Assembly: GCA_937905825.1 (NCBI GenBank)
Contig: CALCXM010000187.1
Span: 1-64,000, forward strand
Length of the DNA: 64,000 bases
Source: an uncultured bacterium
GTDB lineage: Bacteria > Planctomycetota > UBA1135 > GCA-002686595
Reading direction: 5' to 3'
Shown here: one piece after another, positions 25,094 to 36,350 of the stretch
How positions within the stretch are numbered: the first letter of the stretch is position 1
Layout: each line of letters opens with the position of its first letter
The notes under the pieces: model-generated
Databases searched by the model: none
What the model was told of the DNA's origin: nothing
Seen by the model: the letters and a program-made list of their open reading frames with translations, nothing else
Position numbers and translations under genes: made by a program

Positions 25094-25555
25094 CTACCCC
25101 AGGGCGTCGATCACGTCCTGGGGGGCCTGCACCAACTCGATCAACACGCCTTCACCGCTGATCGGGAAGTCATCGTTGGCTTTCGGATGCACGAAACAAA
25201 TGTCGTGCCCGCTGGCTCCTGGGCGGATGCCGCCGGGGGCGAAGCGCAGACCTTGCTGCTCCAACCACTTCACCGCGACGGGCAAGTCGTCCACCCAAAG
25301 CCCCACGTGGTTGAGCGCCGGACGGCTCACGTCGATCTTGCCCTCGGGGTCCAGCGGTTGCATCAGATCGACCTCCACGCGCGCCGGCCCCTCTCCGAGC
25401 ACGCAGATGTCCTCGTCCACGTTCTCACGCTCGGAGCGAAACTCCTTCTCCAGCTGCAAGCCAAAGAGGTCCACCCAAAGCCGGCGCAAGCGCCCCTTGT
25501 CCTTTGCCCCGAGGGCAATTTGTTGCAAGCCAAGGATTCGGAACGGTCGTTTCAC
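25094..25555 (-). CDS. mce: Methylmalonyl-CoA epimerase-like VOC protein
   Basis: This 153-aa vicinal-oxygen-chelate protein is built of two betaalphabetabetabeta halves. It is divergent from and adjacent to mutA, and would interconvert (S)- and (R)-methylmalonyl-CoA. [10 protein letters not shown] (His83), VDLMQPL (Gln66), CFVHPK and GVLIELVQ (Glu140) match epimerase metal-ligand positions. The first ligand, normally His in an HI pair near residue 12, is Gln (LQQIAL). The protein starts at GTG 25555, with GGAGG a short distance upstream. The long frame continuing upstream is antisense to mutA and is not real. Activity is likely from context, but the altered ligand makes the assignment less than certain. 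Confidence 0.8.
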   Translation of the reverse strand: MKRPFRILGLQQIALGAKDKGRLRRLWVDLFGLQLEKEFRSERENVDEDICVLGEGPARVEVDLMQPLDPEGKIDVSRPALNHVGLWVDDLPVAVKWLEQQGLRFAPGGIRPGASGHDICFVHPKANDDFPISGEGVLIELVQAPQDVIDALG

Positions 25556-25648
25556 GGGAGCCTCCGGGGCGGTCAGGGGGGGAAAAATGGTAGTCTGCCG
25601 CATTCTTGCCCCATTCCCAATGCTCCCCGTCCCATCGCTCTCGGGTCC

Positions 25649-27324
25649 ATGGCCGAAGTAACCGAACAACACCCTCCCAAGTTCCCAGACGTGTCGCCCC
25701 AAAGCTGGCGCGAAGCCGTCGAAAGAGGGCTGCACGGGAAGCGGATCGAGGACAAGCTCACGACCACCACCAGCGACGGAATCGTGATCCAGCCCCTCTA
25801 CGAGGATCAGGGCGAGGCGCGCGAAGCACTCCCCTGGTGCGAGGGTTCTTGGAGTCCTCACGAGAGCTTGCCCCTGGAGAATCCCAAGTCCTGGCGCGCG
25901 CGTATGCAGCGCGCAGCGGACTTTGGCGTGAAGGGCTTTCGAGTGGGCCAGCTGACCGAGGAGCTGGAAGCGGATCTCCTGGGGATCGCCCGTGAGCTGC
26001 AAGTGGAATTGCACCTGAGCTCCCCCGTCCAAGCGGATCGCGCCATGGGGCGCCTGCAGCAGGAACTGCGCGGAGGGCAAACGCTCTTGCCCGGCGCGCT
26101 CACCGAGGAACTGGCGATAGCAGCCAGCGCCGGCACCACGCTTTTCTCCGCTTGTAGCTCCAGCGAACAAGGCCAGGGTGCTGGAGTCGCCCTGCAAGTC
26201 GCCCTTTGCTTGACCCGCGGCGCTGCTTGGTTGCGCGAGGCCGAGCGCTGTGCAGTCTCCGCCACCGATGCTGCGGGCCTCGTCGAGTTCCGCGTCGGGA
26301 GCGGCACGGACCTCTTCCTTGAAATCGCCAAGCTGCGCGCCCTGCGCCTGTGTTGGACGAAGCTCTTGAAAGCCTGCGCCGTTCAGGGGCCGTGCAAGAT
26401 TCACGTGGAAGCCTCCGCGCGCTCCTGGACCGTGCGCGATCCCTGGGTCAATGGCCTGCGCGGAACCACCATCGCTTTCGCTGCAGCTATCGGCGGAGCG
26501 CAGTCCGTTCTCGTGCTGCCCTTCGATGCCATGCTCGGCGCTTCCGACGAAGAAGCCCTGCGCCTGGCTCGCAACACTCACGCCATCCTCGCCCAAGAGT
26601 CGCACCTCGACCAAGTCCAAGATCCGGCGGCGGGCAGCGGCTACATCGAAAGCTTGACGAACGACATCGCCCAAGGAGCTTGGGTGCTGTTTCAGGAGCT
26701 CGAACTCTTGGGCGCGGATTCGACTGGCTTTGTTGCAGAGGAGATCGAGCGCAGCGCCGCAGCCGACGCCGCGGCAATCGCCACCCGTCGCAACGGCTTG
26801 ATTGGAGTCAGCGAGTTTCCGAATCTCGAGGAGAGCTTGCCGGAACGCACGGGCGCACCCGCTTTTCAAAACGCAAACACTCTGGCCGCGCCCTTCGAGG
26901 CCCTGCGCGCGAGGAGCGACCGCCACCAAGCCCAGCACGGAACACGCCCCACGGCCTTCCTTTGCAACTTTGGCCAACAAGTCGACTTCCGCCCTCGATC
27001 AGGATTCGCCAGCAACTTACTCGCTGCCGGCGGAATCGCGGTTCAGGACAACGAGGGCTTCCAGACGGTGGACGCTGCCCTGCAGGCCTACGATCTGCAA
27101 ACGGCGTCCTTGGCGGTGATCGCATCGACGGACGAGTTGTACTTGGAACACGTCTCCAGCCTAGCCCGCGGCCTGCAGGAACGCGGAGCCATCGTCGTCC
27201 TGGCGGGCAGAGCTGGCGAACAGGAAGCCGAGTGGACCGCCGCCGGGGTCGACACCTACATCCACCTGGGTTGCGACGCCTTGGCCGCGCTCGAGCACTT
27301 GCAAGTCAGCGCGGGGGTTTCCCT

Positions 27325-27328
<4 letters not shown>
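25649..27328 (+). CDS. mutA: Methylmalonyl-CoA mutase small (beta) subunit
   Basis: This 559-aa structural partner of MutB is related to the large subunit but degenerate. It has the TIM-barrel-like part (residues about 60-400) with [23 protein letters not shown] and [31 protein letters not shown]. The C-terminal flavodoxin-like part lacks the cobalamin-binding DxHxxG motif, as expected for this subunit. The ATG at 25649 was chosen because family similarity begins close to it ([17 protein letters not shown]); the frame upstream is antisense to the epimerase gene. Its TGA overlaps the ATG of mutB (ATGA), indicating tight coupling and a one-to-one heterodimer. Confidence 0.9.
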
Positions 27329-29483
<2,155 letters not shown>

Positions 29484-29487
<4 letters not shown>

Positions 29488-30476
29488 GCGCGCCCCCTGC
29501 CTTCGACTTGCAAGCTTTGTGCGCAGGCGTGCGGTTCGGCGAGCGCGGCGCCTTGGGGCGCGCGATCACCTTGATCGAAAGTCGCAACGACCAGAAGCGT
29601 GCCCAAGGGGAAGCCCTGCTCGGGGAACTCTTGCCCGCGTCCGGCAACACCCTGCGCGTCGGCATTACGGGAGTTCCCGGCGTCGGCAAGAGCACCTTCA
29701 TCGACGCTCTCGGAACGCACTTGACCAAGCTCGGTCACAAAGTCGCCGTGCTGGCCGTGGACCCCACGAGCCCTGTCACCGGGGGTTCGATTCTCGGGGA
29801 CAAGACGCGCATGACGCGCCTTTCTCAGGACCCCAATGCATTCATCCGGCCGTCGCCTTCCTCCGGCACCTTGGGCGGGGTGGCCATGCGCACCCGGGAA
29901 AGCATGTTGGTCTGCGAGGCCGCAGGTTTTGACATCGTGCTCGTGGAGACCGTTGGCGTGGGCCAATCGGAAGTCGCCGTCGAGCAGATGGTCGACTTCT
30001 TTCTCGTGTTGATGTTGGCGGGCGCCGGCGACGAACTGCAAGGCATCAAGCGCGGCATCTTGGAAATCGCTGACCTGATCGCCATCAACAAAGCAGATGG
30101 GGAGAACCAGCCCCGGGCTGAACTCGCGCGCAACGAGTACGCTTCCGCCTTGCAACTGCTGCGTCCAAAGAGCGACGCTTGGACCCCGCAAGCGGTTTGC
30201 GTGAGCGCCTTGAGCGGAAGCGGGATCGAGGGGCTTTGGCAACTTGTGCTCGAACATCGCAAGCAGCTCGAAGCCACCGGTGAACGGGACGCGAGGCGCA
30301 AAGAACAACAGGGCCAATGGATGTGGCAGGACGTGGAGGACTCGCTGCAGGCTGCCCTGCGCTCCAATCAAGCCGCCCACGCCTTGAGCTTGGAGTTGGA
30401 ATCACGTGTTCGAGAGGGTGAGTTGCTCGCTTCGGCTGCCGCTCGTCAGATCATCGCCGCCTTCCTCGGACGTTAG
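29484..30476 (+). CDS. meaB: Methylmalonyl-CoA mutase-associated GTPase (MeaB)
   Basis: This 330-aa G3E P-loop GTPase loads and protects the mutase cobalamin cofactor. Walker A is GVPGVGKST at about 63-71, followed by [22 protein letters not shown], the switch/Walker B region [13 protein letters not shown], and the base-recognition motif NKADG near residue 195. The C-terminal helices ([17 protein letters not shown]) fit the dimerisation arm. It starts within the last codon of mutB (ATGA). Only 6 bases separate its stop from the next gene, a serine hydrolase, so that may ride on the same transcript. Confidence 0.96.
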
Positions 30477-30482
30477 ACCGCT

Positions 30483-31808
30483 GTGTTCGCGAGCTTTTTC
30501 CTAACGGCGATTCTACAGGTGCCGGCGCCGCCCGTGCCCCAGGAGGAACCGCCTGAGGAAATCACCCCCGCCCCGTTCTTCGAGGGGGACATTCCCTCCA
30601 CGGGCCTGGCGGACGCACGCATGACGGCTTTCGATCAGGCCATGCGTGACTTCTTGCGTGAGGGAGAAATCCCCGGCGCGACCCTCGCTATCTCGAAAGA
30701 CAATCGGCTGATCTACTCGCGCGGATTCGGCTACTCCGACTTCGAAGCGCAGACTCCCATGCAACCGGACGCCTTGATGCGCGTGGCCAGCCTCTCGAAA
30801 CCGGTGACGGCGACGATGGTCTTTCTGCTCGAGCAAGAGGGCAAGTTGAAGTTTAAGGATCCTATCCTGCGGCGTCTGGATCCAAAGCTCCATCGCGGAC
30901 AGCCGCCGGCGGATTCTCGTTGGGCGAGCATCACCCTGCTTCAGCTGCTGCAGCACCGAGCCGGATTTGACCGCAAGCTCTCCGGGGATCCTGCCTTCTA
31001 CGCTCAAGGCCTGGGACGTGAACTTGGATTGAAGACTCCCGCGGACAAGACGGAGGTGATCAGCGCCATGCTTCAACGCCCCCTCGACTTCAACCCCGGC
31101 GAGCGCTACGCCTACTCCAACCTCGGCTACAGCCTGCTCGGCCGCGCCATCGAGTCGGTGACCGGGCTCAACTACGAAGACGCGGTCAAACAGAAACTGC
31201 TCACGCCCTTGGGCATCGATCGGATGTACGTGGGTCGCACTCTGCGTTCCGAAGCCCGCGAGGGAGAAGTCGTTTACTATTCCTCGGAGCGCGTGAAGTC
31301 CCTGGTTCCCGGGCAGCGTGGCAAGCTTGTCCCCGCTCCCTACGGAGCTTGGATTCAGCCCGACCTGGACGCCTTTGGTGGCTGGATTGCGAGTGCCCCA
31401 GACATCTTGAAGCTCGCGCGCATCTACGATCCGACCTATGCATCCGGGCCTTTGAGCTCCAAGTCGATCGACAAGATGTTCGAGCATCCCAAGGGCAAGG
31501 TCCCCGAGGCCAACGCACCTCCCTGGTACGGCTGCGGATGGGAAGTGCGCTTCTACGGCAACGGTCGTTACAACGCCTGGCACACGGGATCTTTGCCCGG
31601 CAGCGCGACTCTCTGGGTGATGCGTGCGGACGGACTCTCGTGGGTTGTGCTTTTCAATTCAAGGGCCGACAACGAGGACAACTACCTGAGCGCAACCATC
31701 GATCCCAGGCTCCACAAAGCTGCCAGTGAGACCCAAGCTTGGCCGGAGTTCGATTTGTTCGAAAAGGTTCCAGGCACGGCTCCCGAGGACCCGATTCGGA
31801 CGAAATGA
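30483..31808 (+). CDS. Beta-lactamase-family serine hydrolase (class C/CubicO type)
   Basis: This 441-aa exported hydrolase begins at GTG 30483 with a short signal segment (FASFFLTAILQVPAPPVPQ). The SxxK catalytic motif is SLSK in MRVASLSKPVTATMV. The YxN motif is YSN in ERYAYSNLGYSLLGRAIE, and HTGSLPG fills the third (KTG-like) position. A long insert of about 60 residues precedes the last motif. Such proteins are esterases or D-amino-peptidases more often than true beta-lactamases. It is 6 bases after meaB but has no evident link to methylmalonyl-CoA metabolism. Confidence 0.9.
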   Translation: MFASFFLTAILQVPAPPVPQEEPPEEITPAPFFEGDIPSTGLADARMTAFDQAMRDFLREGEIPGATLAISKDNRLIYSRGFGYSDFEAQTPMQPDALMRVASLSKPVTATMVFLLEQEGKLKFKDPILRRLDPKLHRGQPPADSRWASITLLQLLQHRAGFDRKLSGDPAFYAQGLGRELGLKTPADKTEVISAMLQRPLDFNPGERYAYSNLGYSLLGRAIESVTGLNYEDAVKQKLLTPLGIDRMYVGRTLRSEAREGEVVYYSSERVKSLVPGQRGKLVPAPYGAWIQPDLDAFGGWIASAPDILKLARIYDPTYASGPLSSKSIDKMFEHPKGKVPEANAPPWYGCGWEVRFYGNGRYNAWHTGSLPGSATLWVMRADGLSWVVLFNSRADNEDNYLSATIDPRLHKAASETQAWPEFDLFEKVPGTAPEDPIRTK

Positions 31809-31888
31809 GCGCAGTGTGCTAGCAAGACTTGAGGGTCGGTCCCTCCCGCAGCCTGGCGACTGCGGCGGCCTGTCAACAGTGCATTGGG

Positions 31889-31925
31889 TGTGAGTCTTGT
31901 GAATTGGCACTTGATGGGACTCACA
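31889..31925. promoter_or_regulatory. Perfect 8-bp inverted repeat upstream of a gene
   Basis: TGTGAGTC at 31889-31896 and GACTCACA at 31918-31925 are perfect inverted repeats separated by 21 bases. They begin 90 bp upstream of the membrane protein start at 31979 and 80 bp after the serine hydrolase stop. They could be an operator or a weak terminator stem. Confidence 0.3.
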
Positions 31926-31978
31926 AACCCGCGACTCGGCTTATCCTATTGGGCCCGCCACAAAGCTCTCGACTCTCT

Positions 31979-32584
31979 ATGCGCACCATCACTCTGTTCC
32001 TGTTCCTGACCTGCATCTGCATGGCGGTCTACATCTACTTTGGCGAAGCCCGTCGGGCGGACGAAGAGATGGACCTCGGCAGGCTCCGGATCAACTTGAA
32101 TGAGCGCCGCCAGCTAGCCGACAGCGGACCGCCTTTGAGGGATGCAGATGGCGCGCTCCTGGAGTTGGATCCCAAGGACGACCTGGGGGGTTTTGTTCGC
32201 AAGTCGGACGGCCCACTGGTGCTGCCGATCAGCGTCAGCGAACGCCGCGTGAACCTGCTCGAGCTCTATGGGCAACGGGCCCCCGCACAGTTGCGCGAGG
32301 AGCTGGCCCTCCTGCGCGAAGTTTTTGAAGCCGAGTGCGCCCAAGCCTTCAACCTGCAGTTCGAACTCGGACGCTTTGAAGCGCGCATTCTGGATCAAGC
32401 CCTGAAGGTGGATCCGCCCTTGCGCTTGAACGGCTCACCGTCGCTCGTGGAGTTTCGCCCCGCGACCGACCCGCAGACCAAGCAGCAAATGGCCGAGATC
32501 GTGATCCTGCGCCAGTCGGAGCATGCTGCGCTCTACGAGCTGCAGGACACCATCGCCTGGCTGGACGCGCGCCTCGCAGACTAA
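31979..32584 (+). CDS. Membrane-anchored protein of unknown function
   Basis: This 201-aa protein has one N-terminal hydrophobic helix (TITLFLFLTCICMAVYIYFGEA) and a soluble, charged remainder. A helical stretch (about 85-140: LREELALLREVFEAECAQAF) may be a coiled coil. I do not recognise the family. The ATG at 31979 directly precedes the membrane segment; upstream in-frame codons are not protein-like. Its TAA overlaps the stop codon of the convergent aminotransferase by two bases. Confidence 0.65.
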   Translation: MRTITLFLFLTCICMAVYIYFGEARRADEEMDLGRLRINLNERRQLADSGPPLRDADGALLELDPKDDLGGFVRKSDGPLVLPISVSERRVNLLELYGQRAPAQLREELALLREVFEAECAQAFNLQFELGRFEARILDQALKVDPPLRLNGSPSLVEFRPATDPQTKQQMAEIVILRQSEHAALYELQDTIAWLDARLAD

Positions 32585-33849
32585 CCCTGGCGGAGCATCT
32601 GCTCCAAACGATCCAGTCCCGCTTGCATGTTGTCCATCGGCGGGCCGAAGGAGAAGCGCATCCACTGCTTGAAGGGCGACGTGCCCTTGCGGACCTTGCC
32701 CGGGTTCACGTCGAAGAACTCCCCGGGGACCGTGAGCACGCGATGCTCGAGGGCCTTGCGGAAGAAGCTCATGCCGTCGTTGAAAGGCGCCGGCAAACCC
32801 TCGAGGCTACCCCAACAGTAGAAGGTCGACTCGGAAGGCTTCGGAAAGCGCACGCCGAGGGCGCTCAGTCGCTCGATCATCACATTGCGTTTCGCGCAGA
32901 AGACTTCGCGCAGGGCGTCTGTTTCCTGATCTGCGCGCGCAGGCTCGAGCACCTGCAAGGCGGCTCGTTGGGCCAAACGCGAAGGGCCGCCATCGATGGC
33001 GCTGGCCGTGCGCGCGGTGTTCTCCACCATCTCGGAAGGGCCCACGACCCAACCGATGCGCCAGCCAGGGTAACGATAGTTCTTGGTGAGCCCGTCGAAG
33101 ATCATGACCGGATCTTTCTCGACGTCTTCGATGTAGCTCGCGCTGCTGACCGGGCCCGTTCCTGGTTTGAACGGTCCGTCGCCCTTGCCGCTGAAGATGA
33201 AGTGGCTGTAGAACTCATCGGAAAGCAAGGCCATCCCCGTTTCCCGAGCGGTCGCGACGTAGGCCGCCAGTTCGTCCCCTTGAACAACGGTACCGGTCGG
33301 GTTGCAGGGATTGGAGAACAGGAAGCCTTGGAGCCCGTGCTCTTGCGCGGCGGCGCGCAGCTCTTGTGAGGTGAGCGCGAAGCCGTTTTCCTCCTTGCCC
33401 CAAAGGTCCACGGGCTGCATGCGATGCAGGTGCGCGTTGAAGAGGTCCTCGTAAGCGGTGTAGTCGGGGCACTGGTAACCGATGGCTCCATCGCTCAGAG
33501 CGGCGGCGGCGCGCGTCAGCGCCAATCGTCCTCCGCTCGCCACACTCACGTTGGCCGCTGTGTACTGAGATTTCTTGCCCTGGCGGAACAGCCGGTTGTA
33601 GTGGGCTGCGATCGCTTCGCGCAATTCGTCGGTTCCTTCCAGAGGTCCGTAAGCAGCGTCCGACTCCGTCAGCTCCACGGATCGAATGCGCGGCGGCGCG
33701 CCTTCCATCTCTCCAATTTCCGGTTGCCCCTGGCCCAGGTTGCTCCAGTCCGGATGCCCATTGCGAAAGCCGAGCTTCATCGCTTCGGTGACCACAAAGA
33801 TAACCCCCATGTAGGGGACGTTACGGAAGGCGGGAGCTGTCTGAGTCAT
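32581..33849 (-). CDS. PLP-dependent class I/II aminotransferase
   Basis: This 422-aa fold-type I transaminase shows LGQGQPEIG at the N-terminus, AAYGPLEGTDELREAIAAHYN, FSNPCNPTGTVVQGDELAAY (the Asn-Pro-x-Gly turn), ALLSDEFYSHFIF with the pyridine-contacting Asp and Tyr, and the Schiff-base Lys in FDGLTKNYRYPGWRIGWVVGP near residue 257. The C-terminal Arg that binds the substrate carboxylate is in WMRFSFG. The substrate is not readable; relatives include aspartate- and valine-pyruvate-type enzymes. It is convergent with the preceding membrane protein and stands as a single-gene unit with a 498-bp upstream gap. Confidence 0.9.
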   Translation of the reverse strand: MTQTAPAFRNVPYMGVIFVVTEAMKLGFRNGHPDWSNLGQGQPEIGEMEGAPPRIRSVELTESDAAYGPLEGTDELREAIAAHYNRLFRQGKKSQYTAANVSVASGGRLALTRAAAALSDGAIGYQCPDYTAYEDLFNAHLHRMQPVDLWGKEENGFALTSQELRAAAQEHGLQGFLFSNPCNPTGTVVQGDELAAYVATARETGMALLSDEFYSHFIFSGKGDGPFKPGTGPVSSASYIEDVEKDPVMIFDGLTKNYRYPGWRIGWVVGPSEMVENTARTASAIDGGPSRLAQRAALQVLEPARADQETDALREVFCAKRNVMIERLSALGVRFPKPSESTFYCWGSLEGLPAPFNDGMSFFRKALEHRVLTVPGEFFDVNPGKVRKGTSPFKQWMRFSFGPPMDNMQAGLDRLEQMLRQG

Positions 33850-34347
33850 TGGGACAAAAGGGGGTTGGCCAGAGCCAGTGAGAGGATCGGGGGTCCGCCA
33901 GGATAGGGGATTCCCGAGTGCCCCCCAAGTTCTCAGCTGAGGTGTCAGCGCATTCCAACGGGCAGACCGATGTTTGTGCAGATCCTGGCTGGAATCCTCC
34001 CACGGCTGGCCTTCGATTGAGCAAACTGGGCCTCTAGGAGCCTCTGTGGAGTTCTGTGACCCAGACTCCTAGAGGCCCGCCGACCAGGGACAGGGCCTAT
34101 CCGATGGCCGGCCAGATGAATTACCCGGCCTATCCCTGATTCGCGCAATTGAATCGACAGGTTCAAACAACTCCATTGCTAGTTTGAGTTGCGATGTATA
34201 ACTGCCCTATGGCGGCGGAACACTTCTGCATGTTCTTCCGCGTCATTTCAAGAAGCTTCGAGGGCGGATTGATTGTGCCGGAAATCCAAACGACCTGACC
34301 TCGCCAGCCCTCGTCAATTCCACGTGCGACCGTGGGGGAAGAATTGC
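33850..34347. other. Intergenic region with hairpins
   Basis: This 498-bp gap lies between the aminotransferase start and the lipoprotein start. It contains the CTAG-rich hairpin at 34028-34078. A second imperfect pair sits around 34085-34096 and 34131-34142 (ACCAGGGACAGG against CCTATCCCTGAT). GGCCTATCC also occurs twice as a direct repeat. No protein-coding frame is convincing. The promoters of the two divergent genes must lie here. Confidence 0.55.
34028..34078. repeat. CTAG-containing hairpin related to the 9.5-kb palindrome
   Basis: Arms 34028-34040 and 34066-34078 (GGGCCTCTAGGAG and its exact complement) form a perfect 13-bp stem around a partly paired 25-nt interior. Just inside the arms lie AGGAGCCT on the left and CAGACTCCT on the right, the same end sequences as in the element at 9489-9649. 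Because it lies between divergent genes, a transcription-terminator role is less natural than a repeat-element role. Confidence 0.65.
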
Positions 34348-36210
34348 ATGAAAACGAAGATCGAGTTTCGAGTCCCGCCAACTTTTCTGATCGGGTTGGC
34401 CGCTGGCTTCCTCGGAAGCTGCGCCACCTCGCCCAATAGCCTAGAGCTAGGCAGCACCCCGGAGGCCTGGGCCGAGTCCGGCAGGGGCGACGGAGAGACC
34501 TACCAGGAGACCGTCAATATCCTGAGGCATGGCTTGGCCAGTGTTGGGCAGCGCACCAACATCGCCTGCAAGGAGACCCACGTTTGCAAACTGCATCCGG
34601 ATCCTGCGGCGGAAGGGCAGCACTGCTTCTGCATCCATTCCGTGGGCAAGACCTGGGCAGACAAGGCCGACATCAACGACTACATAGGACTGCCCAGTGC
34701 TCTCACGTTGACCTTCGCTGCGATCTACGAAGGCCTGCGCTACATCTGGGTCGAGGATGCCGATACGCTCTTCCGCTCGACGCGCTTCAGCACCCTTGTC
34801 CTGTTCGATCGCGAGATGGGGAGGCAGTCAGCTTCCGAGGAGTCCTTCGCTCTCGACGATGAGTTCGAGATCGTCCTGCGATTCTTGGCTGTGGACAACT
34901 TCACGGAAGGTCGGCTACGCGACGAGTTGGGTGGCGATGGCGGTGAGCTCAACCTGGTGGTCTCCCTGAATGCACTCAACAAGGATGGCGAGTTGGTACG
35001 CGGCGACACGGACCTCTTGTTGCGCGAAGAGGTGCGACGCAAGAGCTTGGTGCTCGCTGTGCTCAACACGACAGAGAAGGGGCGCGAGGTCGCTGATGGC
35101 ATGGAGAGTTTCGCGCGCAAGGCTGCCGACTTGCGTTCCAGAGCGCGCGCAAGGATTGCGCAGATCCGCGAACGAATGAAGGCGACCGATCGGAACGGGC
35201 GGATCAGCGACTCGCAACGCTCGGTGTTGTACACACAACTGGAGGGCGAGCTCCAGGACAGCATGGACGAGCTCTTGAAACACCACAAACAGGTGAAGCA
35301 GTGGAGCGCCACCTTTGCCAACTCGGGGGCGAACGAGTCCATCAAGGCCGTGGCCGATATCTGGAAAACGGTGTCGGGGCAAACAGACACCCTAGAGGCA
35401 GCCTTTGCTTCCGCATTGCCCAAGGGCTTGACCAGCCCGCTAGCACAAGCGATGGCCACGGAATTGGAACAGCTCCTGGTGCAAGCGGAGATCAAGGTCA
35501 ACGAGGAGGCAACAAGCGCAGTCAATGTTGAAAAAGCCATCTCCATGACAGAGCGACAGGGAGACGATGAGGTCGGCCTCTATGAGAAAGTTGAGGTGGT
35601 GCAGGGCTTGGCAGACTCCGACCACTCCTGGGAGCTCGAAGCCGAAAACGTTCGCCCTAGCGTCCTCCGAGAGTCGGGAACGGCTGCGGTCATTTGGTGC
35701 GAGAATCCAAACGGAGAACTGTTCGACAGCGACGTGGTGCGCGAGGGCGGCGTCATCTTCCGCGGAAGGCTCAGCGATCTCTCAGACGTCGGGGAGAGCA
35801 CGAATGGCTTTGCGCTTTCTGTCCTTTTGATGGAACGCGACGATGACAAGTTTGTGCAGTCCGTGAAGCTGGTCAACGAACATGCTGGCGACATCAACGT
35901 CTCCGGAATCGAGCTTGGTCCCGTGTTGGACGCCCTCGAACTCATCGGCGAACGAATCGCCGATGACGATGTGGAGCTGCGCGCCATCGACCTGCGCTTC
36001 TTGGCCGGCGATGTCCGGGGCGGAGCGAGTTCCGCCCGGGAGATTTTCCGACTGAAGCCCTGCACCGTTCTCCTGGGTCGCAACTGCGAAAAGCTCTCTC
36101 CCACAGCCCTCCACACCGAATTCGGAGCTGTTGCTGTCATTCAGGTGCGCCGAGTTCGTGAGCCTAGCTTGCCCAGTCCGCCCGTTGTCGCCCCGGCAGC
36201 CGCTCCCTAA
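34348..36210 (+). CDS. Large lipoprotein of unknown function
   Basis: This 620-aa protein has a lipoprotein signal (FLIGLAAGFLGSC, lipobox LGSC with the acylated Cys at residue 25). The middle (about 250-450) is strongly helical and charged (ESFARKAADLRSRARARIAQIRERMKATD, LQDSMDELLKHHKQVKQWSATF), suggesting a coiled coil. The flanking N- and C-terminal parts are mixed alpha/beta. No catalytic motif or named domain is recognised. A hairpin terminator follows at 36230-36255, so it is probably monocistronic. Periplasm-facing or outer-membrane attachment is inferred from the signal alone. Confidence 0.75.
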   Translation: MKTKIEFRVPPTFLIGLAAGFLGSCATSPNSLELGSTPEAWAESGRGDGETYQETVNILRHGLASVGQRTNIACKETHVCKLHPDPAAEGQHCFCIHSVGKTWADKADINDYIGLPSALTLTFAAIYEGLRYIWVEDADTLFRSTRFSTLVLFDREMGRQSASEESFALDDEFEIVLRFLAVDNFTEGRLRDELGGDGGELNLVVSLNALNKDGELVRGDTDLLLREEVRRKSLVLAVLNTTEKGREVADGMESFARKAADLRSRARARIAQIRERMKATDRNGRISDSQRSVLYTQLEGELQDSMDELLKHHKQVKQWSATFANSGANESIKAVADIWKTVSGQTDTLEAAFASALPKGLTSPLAQAMATELEQLLVQAEIKVNEEATSAVNVEKAISMTERQGDDEVGLYEKVEVVQGLADSDHSWELEAENVRPSVLRESGTAAVIWCENPNGELFDSDVVREGGVIFRGRLSDLSDVGESTNGFALSVLLMERDDDKFVQSVKLVNEHAGDINVSGIELGPVLDALELIGERIADDDVELRAIDLRFLAGDVRGGASSAREIFRLKPCTVLLGRNCEKLSPTALHTEFGAVAVIQVRRVREPSLPSPPVVAPAAAP

Positions 36211-36229
36211 GCGGATCTCGCAACTGATT

Positions 36230-36255
36230 CGCCCCACGCGTCGGCGCGCGGGGCG
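36230..36255 (+). terminator. Hairpin terminator after the lipoprotein gene
   Basis: Arms 36230-36240 and 36245-36255 pair over 11 bp with one mismatch around a TCGG loop. It starts 20 bases after the stop codon; no strong U-tract follows. Confidence 0.65.
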
Positions 36256-36350
36256 AGTGCATTGCGATGCTGAGGCAAGTCCGGCACAAGGCTTGAGCCC
36301 GAGGTTTTGCAGGCGTTCCACTCGAGAGCTGTGGCTCTCGAATCTCTGGC

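Noticed and set aside
25556-26980. Long minus-strand open frame continuing upstream of the epimerase-like gene
   Set aside because: It is antisense to mutA; the composition is Gly/Ala/Gln-rich without domain features, and a good GTG start with GGAGG lies at 25555.
30483-31808. Beta-lactamase as antibiotic resistance gene
   Set aside because: SxxK, YxN and HTG are family-wide; the protein fits the broad CubicO/esterase group and nothing shows lactam specificity.
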